Part shown: one piece after another, positions 51,701-60,184 of the stretch
Position numbering within the stretch: the stretch's first letter is position 1
Layout of the letters: every line of letters begins with the position of its first letter
NCBI GenBank assembly: GCA_900119285.1
Contig: FPIT01000008.1
Span: forward strand, 199,203 to 263,202
Direction: 5' to 3'
DNA: 64,000 nt
Source of the DNA: Prevotellaceae bacterium HUN156
Lineage (GTDB): Bacteria; Bacteroidota; Bacteroidia; Bacteroidales; Bacteroidaceae
Program-made: the position numbers and the translations under genes
Notes under the pieces: generated by a model
Databases searched by the model: none
Seen by the model: only the letters and a program-made list of their open reading frames with translations
Told to the model about the DNA's origin: nothing

Positions 51701-51741
51701 AGCTCCTGTTAATTGAATTTTGTGGCACAAAGGTACAAAAT

Positions 51742-51773
51742 AATTCATAATTCATAATTCATAATCCAAAATT
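51742..51773. repeat. 7-base tandem array (AATTCAT type)
   Basis: AATTCAT three times, AATCCAA and AATTA, upstream of the pseudokinase gene. Confidence 0.85.
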
Positions 51774-51797
51774 ATTTCCACGTAACATCAATTTTTT

Positions 51798-51825
51798 CAC
51801 TTTTATCTTTTCACTTTTACCTTTT
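51798..51825. repeat. Second 7-base array in the same intergenic region
   Basis: CACTTTT, ATCTTTT, CACTTTT and ACCTTTT. It keeps the 7-base period but is purine/pyrimidine strand-biased. Confidence 0.7.
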
Positions 51826-51837
51826 TTTATTACCTTT

Positions 51838-51915
51838 GACCGCGCCGAAGGTACACTTGTTTGGAAAAATCCAAATTAATTTGGTTTTTCGCTCACTTAT
51901 TCGTACCTTTGCAAC
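51838..51915 (+). promoter_or_regulatory. Long conserved promoter module before the aminotransferase
   Basis: GCGCCGAAGG and a TTTGG arm, then the perfect A/T-rich dyad CCAAATTAATTTGG, the spacer CGCTCACTTATTCG, and TACCTTTG (51904-51911). The -33 TTTG is 51880-51883. From -33 to +1 the module differs from the prfA module by only about two bases. Confidence 0.8.
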
Positions 51916-51938
51916 TGATTTACGTAAATGTAGAAAAA

Positions 51939-53138
51939 ATGCCAGAAATATCAGTACGCGGACTGGAGATGCCCGAGTCACCAATTAGAAAACTCGCACC
52001 TCTTGCTGCCGCAGCAAAAAAACGCGGAACGCACGTTTATCATCTGAATATCGGACAGCCAGACCTCCCTACTCCACAGGTAGGTCTTGATGCGCTAAAA
52101 CAGATAGACCGCAACATTCTTGAATATTCACCTTCGCAAGGCTATCTCAGCTATCGCGAAAAACTTGTCAGCTATTACGAGAAATACAACATTCAAGTAA
52201 CAGCCGACGATATCATCATTACCTCTGGAGGTTCTGAGGCAGTGCTTTTTGCCTTCTTATCGTGTCTGAATCCAGGCGATGAGATTATCGTACCAGAGCC
52301 TGCTTATGCCAACTACATGGCATTTGCCATTTCTGCCGGTGCAAAGATTCGCACCATTGCCACCACTATCGAGGAAGGATTCTCATTGCCAAAGGTAGAG
52401 AAGTTTGAGGAGCTTATCAATGATCGCACTCGTGCCATCATGATTTGCAACCCCAACAATCCCACGGGTTATCTCTACACTCGTCGTGAGATGAACCAGA
52501 TTCGCGACCTTGTGAAGAAGTATGACCTTTATCTATTCTCCGATGAAGTATATCGCGAATATATCTATACTGGCTCGCCTTATATCTCAGCCTGTCACTT
52601 GGAAGGCATCGAACAGAACGTCATCCTCATTGACTCTGTATCCAAGCGCTATTCCGAGTGTGGCATTCGTGTCGGCGCCCTTATTACAAAAAATGCAGAA
52701 GTGCGCAAGGCTGTGATGAAGTTCTGTCAGGCTCGCCTTTCTCCTCCTCTTATCGGACAGATTGTTGCCGAGGCATCGCTTGACGCTCCAGAGGAATATT
52801 ATCGCGACGTTTACGACGAATATGTAGAACGCCGTAAGTGCTTGATAGACGGACTCAATCGTATTCCTGGCGTCTATTCTCCGATTCCAATGGGAGCCTT
52901 CTATACGGTAGCCAAGTTGCCAGTTGACGATGCTGAGAAGTTCTGCCGCTGGTGTCTGGCAGAGTTTGAGTATGAGGGACAGACGGTGATGATGGCTCCT
53001 GCAGCTGGTTTCTACACGACTCCCGGTGCAGGTATCAATCAGGTGCGTATCGCCTATGTACTGAAGAAGGAAGATCTGGAGCGTGCACTCGTTGTTCTGC
53101 AGAAAGCACTCGAAGCATATCCAGGAAGAGTGGAGTAA
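51939..53138 (+). CDS. PLP-dependent aminotransferase, class I/II
   Basis: A fold-type I aminotransferase of 399 residues related to AspC/YugH-type enzymes. PLP motifs: SGGSEAVLFAFLSCLNPGDEI, CNPNNPTGYLYTRREM, the Asp in FSDEVYREYIY, and the Schiff-base Lys in SVSKRYSECGIRVG. The N-terminal VYHLNIGQPDLPTP binds the substrate carboxylate side. The substrate (Asp, aromatic, or other amino acid) cannot be told. Start at ATG 51939; the frame upstream of it runs through the promoter and is rejected. It has no neighbours in an obvious biosynthesis operon; the next gene starts 29 bases later. Confidence 0.92.
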   Translation: MPEISVRGLEMPESPIRKLAPLAAAAKKRGTHVYHLNIGQPDLPTPQVGLDALKQIDRNILEYSPSQGYLSYREKLVSYYEKYNIQVTADDIIITSGGSEAVLFAFLSCLNPGDEIIVPEPAYANYMAFAISAGAKIRTIATTIEEGFSLPKVEKFEELINDRTRAIMICNPNNPTGYLYTRREMNQIRDLVKKYDLYLFSDEVYREYIYTGSPYISACHLEGIEQNVILIDSVSKRYSECGIRVGALITKNAEVRKAVMKFCQARLSPPLIGQIVAEASLDAPEEYYRDVYDEYVERRKCLIDGLNRIPGVYSPIPMGAFYTVAKLPVDDAEKFCRWCLAEFEYEGQTVMMAPAAGFYTTPGAGINQVRIAYVLKKEDLERALVVLQKALEAYPGRVE

Positions 53139-53143
53139 GTCAC

Positions 53144-53171
53144 AGTTCATAGTTCATAGTTGAAAGTTGAA
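53144..53171. repeat. 7-base tandem array at the 5' end of the LolE-like gene
   Basis: AGTTCAT twice, then AGTTGAA twice. The probable TTG start codon of the next gene (53167-53169) lies in the fourth unit, so the array touches a translation start. Confidence 0.8.
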
Positions 53172-54414
53172 TTTCCCACTATTCATAGCCAAAAGAATCT
53201 ATTTCACTGACAGCGACCGCCATGAGGTAAGCCGTCCTGCTATTCGTATAGCGACCATTGGGGTGGCTATCGGTTTGGCTGTGATGATTATTACAGTCAG
53301 TGTGATATTCGGTTTCAAGCATACTGTTCGCGACAAGGTTGTTGGATTTGGCAGTCATATTCAAATCACTAACTTCGTCACCCAACAGACAGCCATTCCT
53401 GCTCCTATCGTGGTGAGCGATACGCTGATGCGCCAACTGAAAAAGATTCCTAACGTCAAACATATAGAATGTTACACGATGACGCAAGGCATTCTCAAGA
53501 CCGATAGCGACTTCTTGGGTGTGGCATTCAAAGGCGTAGGAGAAGACTACGATCTTACCTTTATTCGTCAGAACCTGCAGGAGGGTGAAATACCTACATT
53601 CAGCGGAACGAAGAGTAGCAACAAACTGCTCATCTCACGCAAGATGGCAGATAAATTACATTTGAAGGTGGGCACCAAGATATATGCCTACTTTATTGCT
53701 TACGACGATGTGCGTGCACGACGTTTCACCATTTGCGGCATCTACCAGAGTAATATGAAGCAGTTTGACGATGTACTCTGCATCACAGACTTGCATACCA
53801 CCTGCCGACTAAATGAATGGGAGAAGGAACAATATACTGGTGCAGAGATTCTTATCAACGACTTCGAGAAGATTGATGAAACTAACGACCACATCACTCA
53901 TCTGTTGAAAAATCATGTAGATCGTCATGGTGAGACGCTGGCATCACAAACCATCTATGAAGCTTATCCGCAGATATTCTCATGGCTTTCACTGCTCGAC
54001 ATCAATGTTTGGATTATCTTGGCGTTGATGATTTGTGTGGCAGGATTCACGATGATTAGCGGATTGCTCATCATTATTCTAGAGCGCACACAGATGATTG
54101 GTATCTTGAAAGCCATTGGAGCACGCAATGATACAGTTCGTCACACCTTCCTTTGGTTTGCCGCTTTCATCATTAGTCAAGGACTATTGATTGGCGACGT
54201 GATAGGTGTGGGCTTAGTAGTGCTTCAACAACAGTTCGGATTCATTCATCTCGACCCAGCCAGCTACTACGTAGAAACAGCACCAATGGAACTCAACATA
54301 CCTATTATTGTAGCCCTCAACATTGCTACACTGTTGATTTCCGTTTTCGTACTGATTGCTCCCAGCTATTTGGTCAGCCACATCCGACCTGCAAAGGCTA
54401 TGCAGTTCGACTAA
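53167..54414 (+). CDS. FtsX/LolE-like ABC permease
   Basis: A 415-residue inner-membrane protein with the MacB-PCD plus FtsX layout: an N-terminal transmembrane helix near residues 27-48 (IRIATIGVAIGLAVMIITVSVIFGF), a large periplasmic domain, and three C-terminal helices (about 275-300, 320-340 and 380-400). The LolC/E signature is weak, but the family fits lipoprotein release. The N-terminus FPLFIAKRIYF looks like a complete LolE start, so I accept the TTG at 53167, which lies in the fourth unit of a 7-base repeat array. No ABC ATPase gene is adjacent. Confidence 0.82.
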   Translation: MNFPLFIAKRIYFTDSDRHEVSRPAIRIATIGVAIGLAVMIITVSVIFGFKHTVRDKVVGFGSHIQITNFVTQQTAIPAPIVVSDTLMRQLKKIPNVKHIECYTMTQGILKTDSDFLGVAFKGVGEDYDLTFIRQNLQEGEIPTFSGTKSSNKLLISRKMADKLHLKVGTKIYAYFIAYDDVRARRFTICGIYQSNMKQFDDVLCITDLHTTCRLNEWEKEQYTGAEILINDFEKIDETNDHITHLLKNHVDRHGETLASQTIYEAYPQIFSWLSLLDINVWIILALMICVAGFTMISGLLIIILERTQMIGILKAIGARNDTVRHTFLWFAAFIISQGLLIGDVIGVGLVVLQQQFGFIHLDPASYYVETAPMELNIPIIVALNIATLLISVFVLIAPSYLVSHIRPAKAMQFD

Positions 54415-55218
54415 TCACACTAATTCGTAAGGACCTGTAGGAGTGGTGCGCTTCAAGACTTCCATCTTGACATCGACACCAGGAATTACACCATAGCTGC
54501 GCAATACGGCTTCTACTGTTTTACGCGCCAACTCAGGATGATTATTCTCTTCACTAAGGTGGCAGAGCCATACGTGCTTCAGTTCTTCTGACATATTCTC
54601 CACAATAGCCTGAGCACTATTGCGATTGCTGAGGTGACCAGTACCAGAGAGGATACGCTCTTTCAGAAACTGAGGATAAGGACCATTCTGCACCATCTCT
54701 TCGTCATGATTGGCCTCAATGACCAGATAATGAGCACGAGAGATGTACTTCTTCATATCATCAGTGACATATCCAGCATCGGTGATGATACAGAAGTTGG
54801 TACCTTCTGCCTCAATAAAGTAGCCCACATTATCGGCACTGTCATGAGGAACGGCAAAGGGCGTAACAGAGAATTCGCCAACCTGTATCGTATGTTCCTT
54901 TTCAACCAGACGAACCATCTCAGGTTTCACCTTCTTGGCTACGCAGTAATTGCGATTGATGCCATCATGAACTTCCTGAGTAGCATAGATAGGAACTTGA
55001 TAATCGTCACTAAAAGAGCCTACCGACTTGATATGGTCGGCATGATCGTGAGTGATAAGAACATGATGAACTTTAGAAAGGCTGACACCATAATCACGGC
55101 AAGCTTTCTTCAGTCCTCTTATCCCTACCCCTATATCTATGAGCAGTGTATCATTTGGCGTTGACAACATGTAGCAGTTGCCACTGCTGCCACTGCCAAA
55201 GGAAATAAACTTCAGCAT
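54415..55218 (-). CDS. MBL-fold metallohydrolase (WalJ/YycJ type)
   Basis: A 267-residue metallo-beta-lactamase fold protein. Metal motifs are THDHADH (about residue 60), HDSADNVGYFIE, the Asp in ITDAGYV, and the final His region (WLCHLSEENN). The N-terminal GSGSSGNCYML is typical of the WalJ/YycJ group, exonucleases or hydrolases linked to cell-wall signalling. It is monocistronic, convergent with the permease (stop-to-stop gap 0). Its promoter module lies at 55238-55325. Confidence 0.9.
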   Translation of the reverse strand: MLKFISFGSGSSGNCYMLSTPNDTLLIDIGVGIRGLKKACRDYGVSLSKVHHVLITHDHADHIKSVGSFSDDYQVPIYATQEVHDGINRNYCVAKKVKPEMVRLVEKEHTIQVGEFSVTPFAVPHDSADNVGYFIEAEGTNFCIITDAGYVTDDMKKYISRAHYLVIEANHDEEMVQNGPYPQFLKERILSGTGHLSNRNSAQAIVENMSEELKHVWLCHLSEENNHPELARKTVEAVLRSYGVIPGVDVKMEVLKRTTPTGPYELV

Positions 55219-55237
55219 TGTTTTATCATTTTGCCTG

Positions 55238-55325
55238 CAAAATTACAAAATAAGTGAGAGAAATAGAAAGAAAAAGCCTTTTTTCTTTTTATTTCCGAGC
55301 GAAAAGTAAGTTCGGCGAAGCCAAA
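55238..55325 (-). promoter_or_regulatory. Long conserved promoter module before the MBL gene
   Basis: On the minus strand: GGCTTCGCCGAACTTACTTT, then CGCTCGGAAA, then spacer CTCTCACTTATTTTG, then TAATTTTG (55245-55238). No -33 TTTG is obvious, but the left half matches the prfA module. Confidence 0.65.
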
Positions 55326-55373
55326 ATTACAAAAAACTTGTAATATGATGCATCATGTATGATGAATATTATT

Positions 55374-55381
55374 TATCTTTG
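55374..55381 (+). promoter_or_regulatory. -7 element of the 55403 lipoprotein gene
   Basis: TATCTTTG with ATG at 55403. Just upstream, 55346-55368 contains ATGATGCATCATGTATGATG, an inverted and repeated ATGATG arrangement that could be an operator. Confidence 0.5.
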
Positions 55382-55402
55382 CACACAAATAAGAACTAAA
55401 AG

Positions 55403-55840
55403 ATGAAGAAAATAGCATTATTCGCAATGGCAGTTTTGATGACTGCTTGCAGCATGATACAGAAAGATGACGATCAGACAACCACAGTGGCAATAGATTG
55501 GGCAGAAGCATATTTCAACTGTGACTATCATAGTGCAGAGACGTTGAGCACTCCTGAGAGTCGCCGTTGGTTGCAGTTTGCCGCATCCAACACAACACAA
55601 CAAGACCTTGACCTGTTAAAGCAGCAAGTTGCCGAGGTGGAAGCTACAGACTATTTTCCAATTGCCAATGATACGCTGCGTGTGGTAGAGCTATTGGTTA
55701 GCCACTATCTTTCCCCTACTCTTCATGAAGCGAAACAAGAAGAGGAAGGATTGTTTCATATTACTGTTGTCAAACGCAAGGGCGAGTGGAAAGTTAGAAT
55801 GGAAGGCCTACCGCGAAGTGAAAAGCAAAGTCGCGACTGA
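55403..55840 (+). CDS. Small lipoprotein, unknown function
   Basis: A 145-residue lipoprotein: MKKIALFAMAVLMTACS, with the Cys at residue 16 as lipid anchor. The mature part fits a DUF4878-like or NTF2-like cystatin-type domain (TVAIDWAEAYFNCDYHSAETLS, LVSHYLSPTLHEA, GLFHITVVKRKGEWKVRMEG). Its 3' end overlaps the convergent TamL gene by 46 bases, so both genes' last codons are shared in opposite senses. No catalytic residues are evident. Confidence 0.8.
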   Translation: MKKIALFAMAVLMTACSMIQKDDDQTTTVAIDWAEAYFNCDYHSAETLSTPESRRWLQFAASNTTQQDLDLLKQQVAEVEATDYFPIANDTLRVVELLVSHYLSPTLHEAKQEEEGLFHITVVKRKGEWKVRMEGLPRSEKQSRD

Positions 55841-58004
55841 ACTTCGGGTGCAGCAATGGGAAATGACCAATATGGTCGTCGAAAGCAGGATTGACAGCTT
55901 TCATACCCATATCAAAGCGCACTATAAAGTAGTCGAAGTTCAAACGTAAACCTAAGCCATAGCTGGCTGCCAACTGTTTCCAAAACTCTGACAGCACAAA
56001 CTGTCCACCGGGCTGTTCCTCATACTCGCGCAATGTCCAGATATTACCTGCATCAAGGAACAACGCTCCACTAAATTTCCAGAAGAGTTTAGCACGATAT
56101 TCCAAGTTGACATCGAGTTTCATATCACCCGTTTGGTTGATGAAATCGATGCGTCCGTCAGTACCCACAAACTTACCTGGTCCCAGAGAGCGCACACTCC
56201 ATCCGCGCACACTATTGGCACCGCCTGAGAAGTAGCGCTTCTCAAAAGGCAGTATGCGACTGTTGCCATACGGATAGGCAATGCCTAAACCGAAGTGAAA
56301 CACCAGTTGGTTGTTATAGTCGAAATTGATGTTACGCGTAAAGTCAAACGTACCTCTGGCATACTGCGCATAGGCAATATTCAGAAAGGTATATTGTCCC
56401 TCTGCATTGGTGTGGAAATGTAGTCCATGCGATGCCCAGTTGAGCAGATTACCTGCTGTTTCTACATTAGCCCTAATAGCCCATCGCTCATTATTATAGG
56501 TATATCCGAAACCTATCTTCATAATAAAGAGGTTCTCGTAGTTATAGCGTAGAATTGAGTTGCGCGAAGAGGTATTCTCAAGATACTCGTCGCGGAACGT
56601 CTTACTAATCCAGGGCATATAAATATAGTTCAGATCGAGCAGATCTACCTGATAACGGTCGTGATGTCGCTGGTCGTTCCACTTATATTTCCATCCCACA
56701 GAGAACACTCGGCGATGGAACTCAGGACGATTCTGCAGGTCATAGTTGGCAGAGAGTTCTGATGTGGCATTGATTCTGCGACGGAAGCTATGCGAGAGGA
56801 AGGGAGCGATAAATCGCGGGAAGGTGAGATGTGAACCTATACTATACTCCACATAGTTGTCACTGGAATAACCCTCTAATCCTTTGATGGCTTCGTAGGC
56901 ACCACGCAGCTCGATAGAGAGATTCTCCGAACCACGGAAGATGTTTCTATTCTGATATGTCAGTGTAGCAGCAGCACCAAAGTCACCAGCAGTATTCGTA
57001 CCTTCAGGTTGGAAGGAGATTGTCGATGATTTGTTAGTACTCAGATTGATGTCACAATCCAATACTGGCGCCTCTTCCGACTCATGAAAATTGATACTGG
57101 TATAGCGCACAATACCCAGTCTTCCGAAGTGGTTGTAAGTATTACGCAGGTCGCGCGCCGAATATATCTGTCCTTCAGTCAAGAAGGTGTTATGCTCCAA
57201 CACACTGCGTCTGAGAGGAATCTCATGCTTGTCTTGGTCACCACTCAGATAGTTGATGTTACCTATTGTATATACCTGATGCGGACGATAGCCCGTCTGG
57301 TTGTCATGATAGGGATGCAGCACCAGTGTGAGGTCTATCTCGTTTGATCCCTCAATGGAGTCTGCCCGATAGCTGATAAAGTCTTTGTTGAAATGATAGT
57401 AGCCACGATTCACGAGATACTGTGTTATCTGCGAACGTTCACTATCCAAATTGTCGGCATTAAACACCATACCTTTTTGCAGCACTCTGCGGGCAGGATC
57501 CATGCCATCCAATATCTGTGCCACCGCACTATCTTGTATGTCGTAGCTCACACTGCGCAGATAGTAGGGAGTACCTGGATGAAGCGTATATACGGCTCTC
57601 AACTTCTTGCCTCTGACAAAGGTTGCCACATCTACGCTTGAGCGCAGATAACCCAGATTCTGCATCTGCATCAACAGAGACTGCATTGACTGCATAGTCT
57701 GCGCAGAGTCATATATCTCAGGTGGCTCACCCATGGCTCTCAGCATGCGGTTTATCCATTTACTGCTGTCTCGACCAGAGAGTGAGTAAGTCTTCAGTGG
57801 CAGCTTGGTAGTAGAGAACCAGCGCGAGTTACCCCTCTGACGAATATAGGAACGCATATCGCTTACATTGATATATCGTGCAGGCTGGTCACATTGCAGT
57901 TCTACCCTATCAAGCAGATAATCCCCTTCAGGCACATATTTCGTCTCTGAACAGGATATGATGAAAAGCGCAGAAAGCGCAAAAAAGATTATTCTCTTAA
58001 GCAT
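55794..58004 (-). CDS. tamL: TamL-type Omp85 lipoprotein
   Basis: An outer-membrane Omp85 protein of 736 residues that, unlike TamA, carries a lipobox (LFIISCSETKYVPEGDYLL, Cys at residue 18). POTRA domains occupy about residues 25-330 (VPEGDYLLDRVELQCD, YYLRSVSYDIQDSAVAQI), followed by a 16-strand barrel with the Omp85 motif region VRGWSVRSLGPGKFVG and the final FAFHFAVGLPF beta-signal. TamL is essential in studied Bacteroidota and works with TamB. I start at ATG 58004. No tamB gene lies in the window. Its 3' end overlaps the lipoprotein gene. Confidence 0.88.
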   Translation of the reverse strand: MLKRIIFFALSALFIISCSETKYVPEGDYLLDRVELQCDQPARYINVSDMRSYIRQRGNSRWFSTTKLPLKTYSLSGRDSSKWINRMLRAMGEPPEIYDSAQTMQSMQSLLMQMQNLGYLRSSVDVATFVRGKKLRAVYTLHPGTPYYLRSVSYDIQDSAVAQILDGMDPARRVLQKGMVFNADNLDSERSQITQYLVNRGYYHFNKDFISYRADSIEGSNEIDLTLVLHPYHDNQTGYRPHQVYTIGNINYLSGDQDKHEIPLRRSVLEHNTFLTEGQIYSARDLRNTYNHFGRLGIVRYTSINFHESEEAPVLDCDINLSTNKSSTISFQPEGTNTAGDFGAAATLTYQNRNIFRGSENLSIELRGAYEAIKGLEGYSSDNYVEYSIGSHLTFPRFIAPFLSHSFRRRINATSELSANYDLQNRPEFHRRVFSVGWKYKWNDQRHHDRYQVDLLDLNYIYMPWISKTFRDEYLENTSSRNSILRYNYENLFIMKIGFGYTYNNERWAIRANVETAGNLLNWASHGLHFHTNAEGQYTFLNIAYAQYARGTFDFTRNINFDYNNQLVFHFGLGIAYPYGNSRILPFEKRYFSGGANSVRGWSVRSLGPGKFVGTDGRIDFINQTGDMKLDVNLEYRAKLFWKFSGALFLDAGNIWTLREYEEQPGGQFVLSEFWKQLAASYGLGLRLNFDYFIVRFDMGMKAVNPAFDDHIGHFPLLHPKFSRDFAFHFAVGLPF

Positions 58005-58116
58005 TATGGGGACAAAGTTACGAAAAGTCGAGCGCAATACAAAGAAACACGTTTCTTTTTTTGCCGAGACAGAGTAACTTCGCTATTTTTAATGGCAAAA
58101 TTACAAAATAATTTCC

Positions 58117-58124
58117 TAACTTTG
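58117..58124 (+). promoter_or_regulatory. -7 element of the TrmH-type gene
   Basis: TAACTTTG followed by ATG 58143. Upstream GCCGAGACAGAG and TAACTTCGC hint at a divergent relative of the long promoter module. Confidence 0.5.
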
Positions 58125-58142
58125 CACCCAAATAGGAAAAAT

Positions 58143-58862
58143 ATGCTGTCGAAGAATCAAATCAAGTTAGTACGCTCATTGGAGCTGAAGAAAAACCGCA
58201 AGAAGGAAGGCCTCTTTGTGGCTGAAGGTCCTAAGGTTGTTGGCGATCTGTTGAGAGCAGGCTATAAGGCTCGTATGATTTTCTCTACTACTGAGCGTGA
58301 AGACGCTATTCTGATTACCAACGAAGAGTTGCACAAACTCAGCTTCCTGCAGCATCCTCAAGAGGTATTGGCAGTATTTGAGATTCCTCAGACCTCTCAC
58401 CTCTCACCTCTCACTTCTCAGCTCTCACTGGCATTAGACGGTGTACAAGACCCAGGCAATCTGGGTACCATCATCCGCATTGCCGACTGGTTTGGTATCA
58501 GCGCTATCTATTGTTCTTTAGATACTGCCGATGTATATAATCCGAAGGTGGTACAAGCCACGATGGGCAGTATCGCGCACGTACCTATTATATATACAGA
58601 CCTACACGAGTTATTGTCAAAGGCAGACTGTCCGATTTACGGCACCCTACTCGATGGAGAAGATATCTACCAACAAGAGTTGGAATCCAAGGGCATCATC
58701 GTGATGGGCAATGAGGGCAATGGCATCTCAGCCCCCATCCGCAAGTTGATTACCCACAAGTTGCTGATTCCTAACTTCAACCAAGGCAGCACCACAGCCG
58801 AAAGTCTGAATGTAGCGATAGCGACGGCTATCACTTGCTCTGAATTCCGAAGGAGGACATAG
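58143..58862 (+). CDS. TrmH/SpoU-family RNA 2'-O-methyltransferase
   Basis: A 239-residue SPOUT methyltransferase: an N-terminal substrate-binding domain (residues 1-85, LKKNRKKEGLFVAEGPKVVGDL) and a C-terminal knotted domain with the three SpoU motifs, LDGVQDPGNLGTIIRIADWFG, VMGNEGNGIS and IPNFNQGSTTAESLNVAIATAI. It modifies rRNA or tRNA ribose; the exact site is unknown. A 7-base array encodes TSHLSPLTSQLSLAL exactly at the linker between the two domains. Start ATG 58143; an upstream in-frame codon precedes the promoter and is rejected. Overlaps the convergent maf gene by 32 bases. Confidence 0.9.
   Translation: MLSKNQIKLVRSLELKKNRKKEGLFVAEGPKVVGDLLRAGYKARMIFSTTEREDAILITNEELHKLSFLQHPQEVLAVFEIPQTSHLSPLTSQLSLALDGVQDPGNLGTIIRIADWFGISAIYCSLDTADVYNPKVVQATMGSIAHVPIIYTDLHELLSKADCPIYGTLLDGEDIYQQELESKGIIVMGNEGNGISAPIRKLITHKLLIPNFNQGSTTAESLNVAIATAITCSEFRRRT
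58394..58428. repeat. 7-base tandem array (CTCTCAC type) inside the TrmH-type gene
   Basis: CTCTCAC three times, TTCTCAG, CTCTCAC. Encodes SHLSPLTSQLSL at the linker between the two protein domains. Confidence 0.88.
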
Positions 58863-59415
58863 CTTCGTAGATTCGCTGTACGGGTAATCCCATGACATTA
58901 AAGTAACTACCTTCCAGACGAGTTACGCCAACGTAGCCAATCCATTCCTGTATGCCATAGGCACCCGCCTTATCCATAGGCTTGTAGGTATCTACGTAAT
59001 AGTCTATCTCACTATCTGCCAATTCCTTAAACGTTACGTTGCTTACCACTGAGAAGTGTTTCTGCTGCTCTTTCGTGGTTAGCACCACACCCGTAATAAC
59101 CTGATGCGTCTTGCCACTCAACTCGTGTAACATGCGACGGGCATCTGCAGCATCTTTAGGTTTACCCAACACTTCATCACCCAGCACCACAATGGTGTCG
59201 GCAGTGATAACGAGTTCGTCGTTAGCTATCGTTTCACGATAGGCAGCCGCCTTCTTCTGTGCTATATATCCAGCTATCTCTTTTGTGGGAAGCGTAGCAG
59301 GATAACTCTCATCAATACCCTTGATGATGCGCACCTCAAACTGTACATCCAGTCCTGCCAGCAGTTCCTTCCTTCTTGGCGAATTGCTCGCCAAAATTAT
59401 CTTATAACTTTTCAC
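58831..59415 (-). CDS. maf: Maf-type nucleotide pyrophosphatase
   Basis: A 194-residue protein with IILASNSPRRKELLAGL at the N-terminus (the Maf signature), TADTIVVLGDEVLGKP and DKAGAYGIQEW. Maf enzymes hydrolyse non-canonical nucleoside triphosphates such as dTTP/UTP analogues. It lies 37 bases after the kdsC-like gene on the same strand, so the DUF2520, kdsC and maf genes probably form one transcript. The 3' end overlaps the convergent methyltransferase gene by 32 bases. Confidence 0.94.
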   Translation of the reverse strand: MKSYKIILASNSPRRKELLAGLDVQFEVRIIKGIDESYPATLPTKEIAGYIAQKKAAAYRETIANDELVITADTIVVLGDEVLGKPKDAADARRMLHELSGKTHQVITGVVLTTKEQQKHFSVVSNVTFKELADSEIDYYVDTYKPMDKAGAYGIQEWIGYVGVTRLEGSYFNVMGLPVQRIYEAMSSFGIQSK

Positions 59416-59452
59416 TATTCGTTAATCGTTATTCACTAGGACTTTATCCTGT

Positions 59453-59971
59453 TTACCATCCAAATGCCTTTTCATCTTTCATCCATTTGCCCTGAGCGCG
59501 CATCGTCTGCTCGATAACATCACGACCACAGCCATAGCCACCATTATATTGAGAGATGTAGCAACTTACCTCTTTCACCTCATGGCAGGCATCTGCAGGA
59601 CATACTGGACAACCCACCTTGCGCATCACCTCCAAGTCGGGCACGTCGTCACCCATAAACATCACCTCTTCATCCTCAAAACCGTACTTAGCTTTGAACT
59701 CCTCATACACCTTTATCTTCACAGAAGCTCCCAGATAGATATCCTCCATACCCAGTCCTTCATAGCGCTTGCGTACGGCCTCAATTTTGCAACCAGAAAT
59801 AATGGCAATGCGCAGTCCCATCTTGATGGCCAACTGAATGGCATAGCCATCTTTGATATTTACTGTGCGCAATGGCGTACCGTCTACTCCCAGAGGAATC
59901 GTCTCTGCTGAGAGTACCCCATCGAGGTCAAACACGATGGCCTTTATTTTTCCTAAGTCGTAATTTATCAT
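59453..59971 (-). CDS. kdsC: KdsC-type HAD phosphatase (KDO 8-phosphate phosphatase)
   Basis: It dephosphorylates KDO-8-P in lipid A-core synthesis. The 172-residue, cap-less HAD has motif [15 protein letters not shown] (DxD), motif II IISGC, the Lys of motif III near VKIKVYEE, and motif [14 protein letters not shown]. The [18 protein letters not shown] segment is typical of KdsC tetramers. It has a longer C-terminus than E. coli KdsC. The 86-base duplicated element separates it from the DUF2520 gene upstream, whereas maf follows 37 bases downstream. Confidence 0.92.
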   Translation of the reverse strand: MINYDLGKIKAIVFDLDGVLSAETIPLGVDGTPLRTVNIKDGYAIQLAIKMGLRIAIISGCKIEAVRKRYEGLGMEDIYLGASVKIKVYEEFKAKYGFEDEEVMFMGDDVPDLEVMRKVGCPVCPADACHEVKEVSCYISQYNGGYGCGRDVIEQTMRAQGKWMKDEKAFGW

Positions 59972-59976
59972 ATATC

Positions 59977-59997
59977 TTCAATGTTCAATCTTCAATG
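59977..59997. repeat. 7-base tandem array (TTCAATG) next to kdsC
   Basis: TTCAATG, TTCAATC, TTCAATG, directly leading into the first 86-base copy. More units lie at 60077-60090 and 60170-60190, at the ends of the two copies. Confidence 0.85.
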
Positions 59998-60169
59998 TTG
60001 ATGTTTCACATCGAGCCTGCTCACGCTCGGCATAGTTCAAAACTCGTTTTGACTCTGCTCTCGCTTAATCGCAGCCTTCAATGTTCAATGTTGATGTTTC
60101 ACATCGAGCCTGCTCACGCTCGGCATAGTTCAAAACTCGTTTTGACTCTGCTCTCGCTTAATCGCAGCC
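59991..60169. repeat. Exact 86-base direct duplication, copies joined by TTCAATG
   Basis: Copies at 59991-60076 and 60084-60169 appear identical. Each contains hairpins: CGAGC/GCTCG, the perfect TCAAAACTCGTTTTGA and CTGC/GCAG. The right half, from GCTCGG to CTCTCGCTTAATCG, resembles the plus-strand promoter module but lacks the TAnnTTTG box. It lies in the 213-base gap between the kdsC start and the stop of the DUF2520 gene. Confidence 0.88.
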
Positions 60170-60184
60170 TTCAATTTTCAATGT

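Noticed and set aside
51861..51938. N-terminal extension of the aminotransferase
   Set aside because: It lies inside the promoter module, upstream of the -7 box, so it cannot be in the main transcript.
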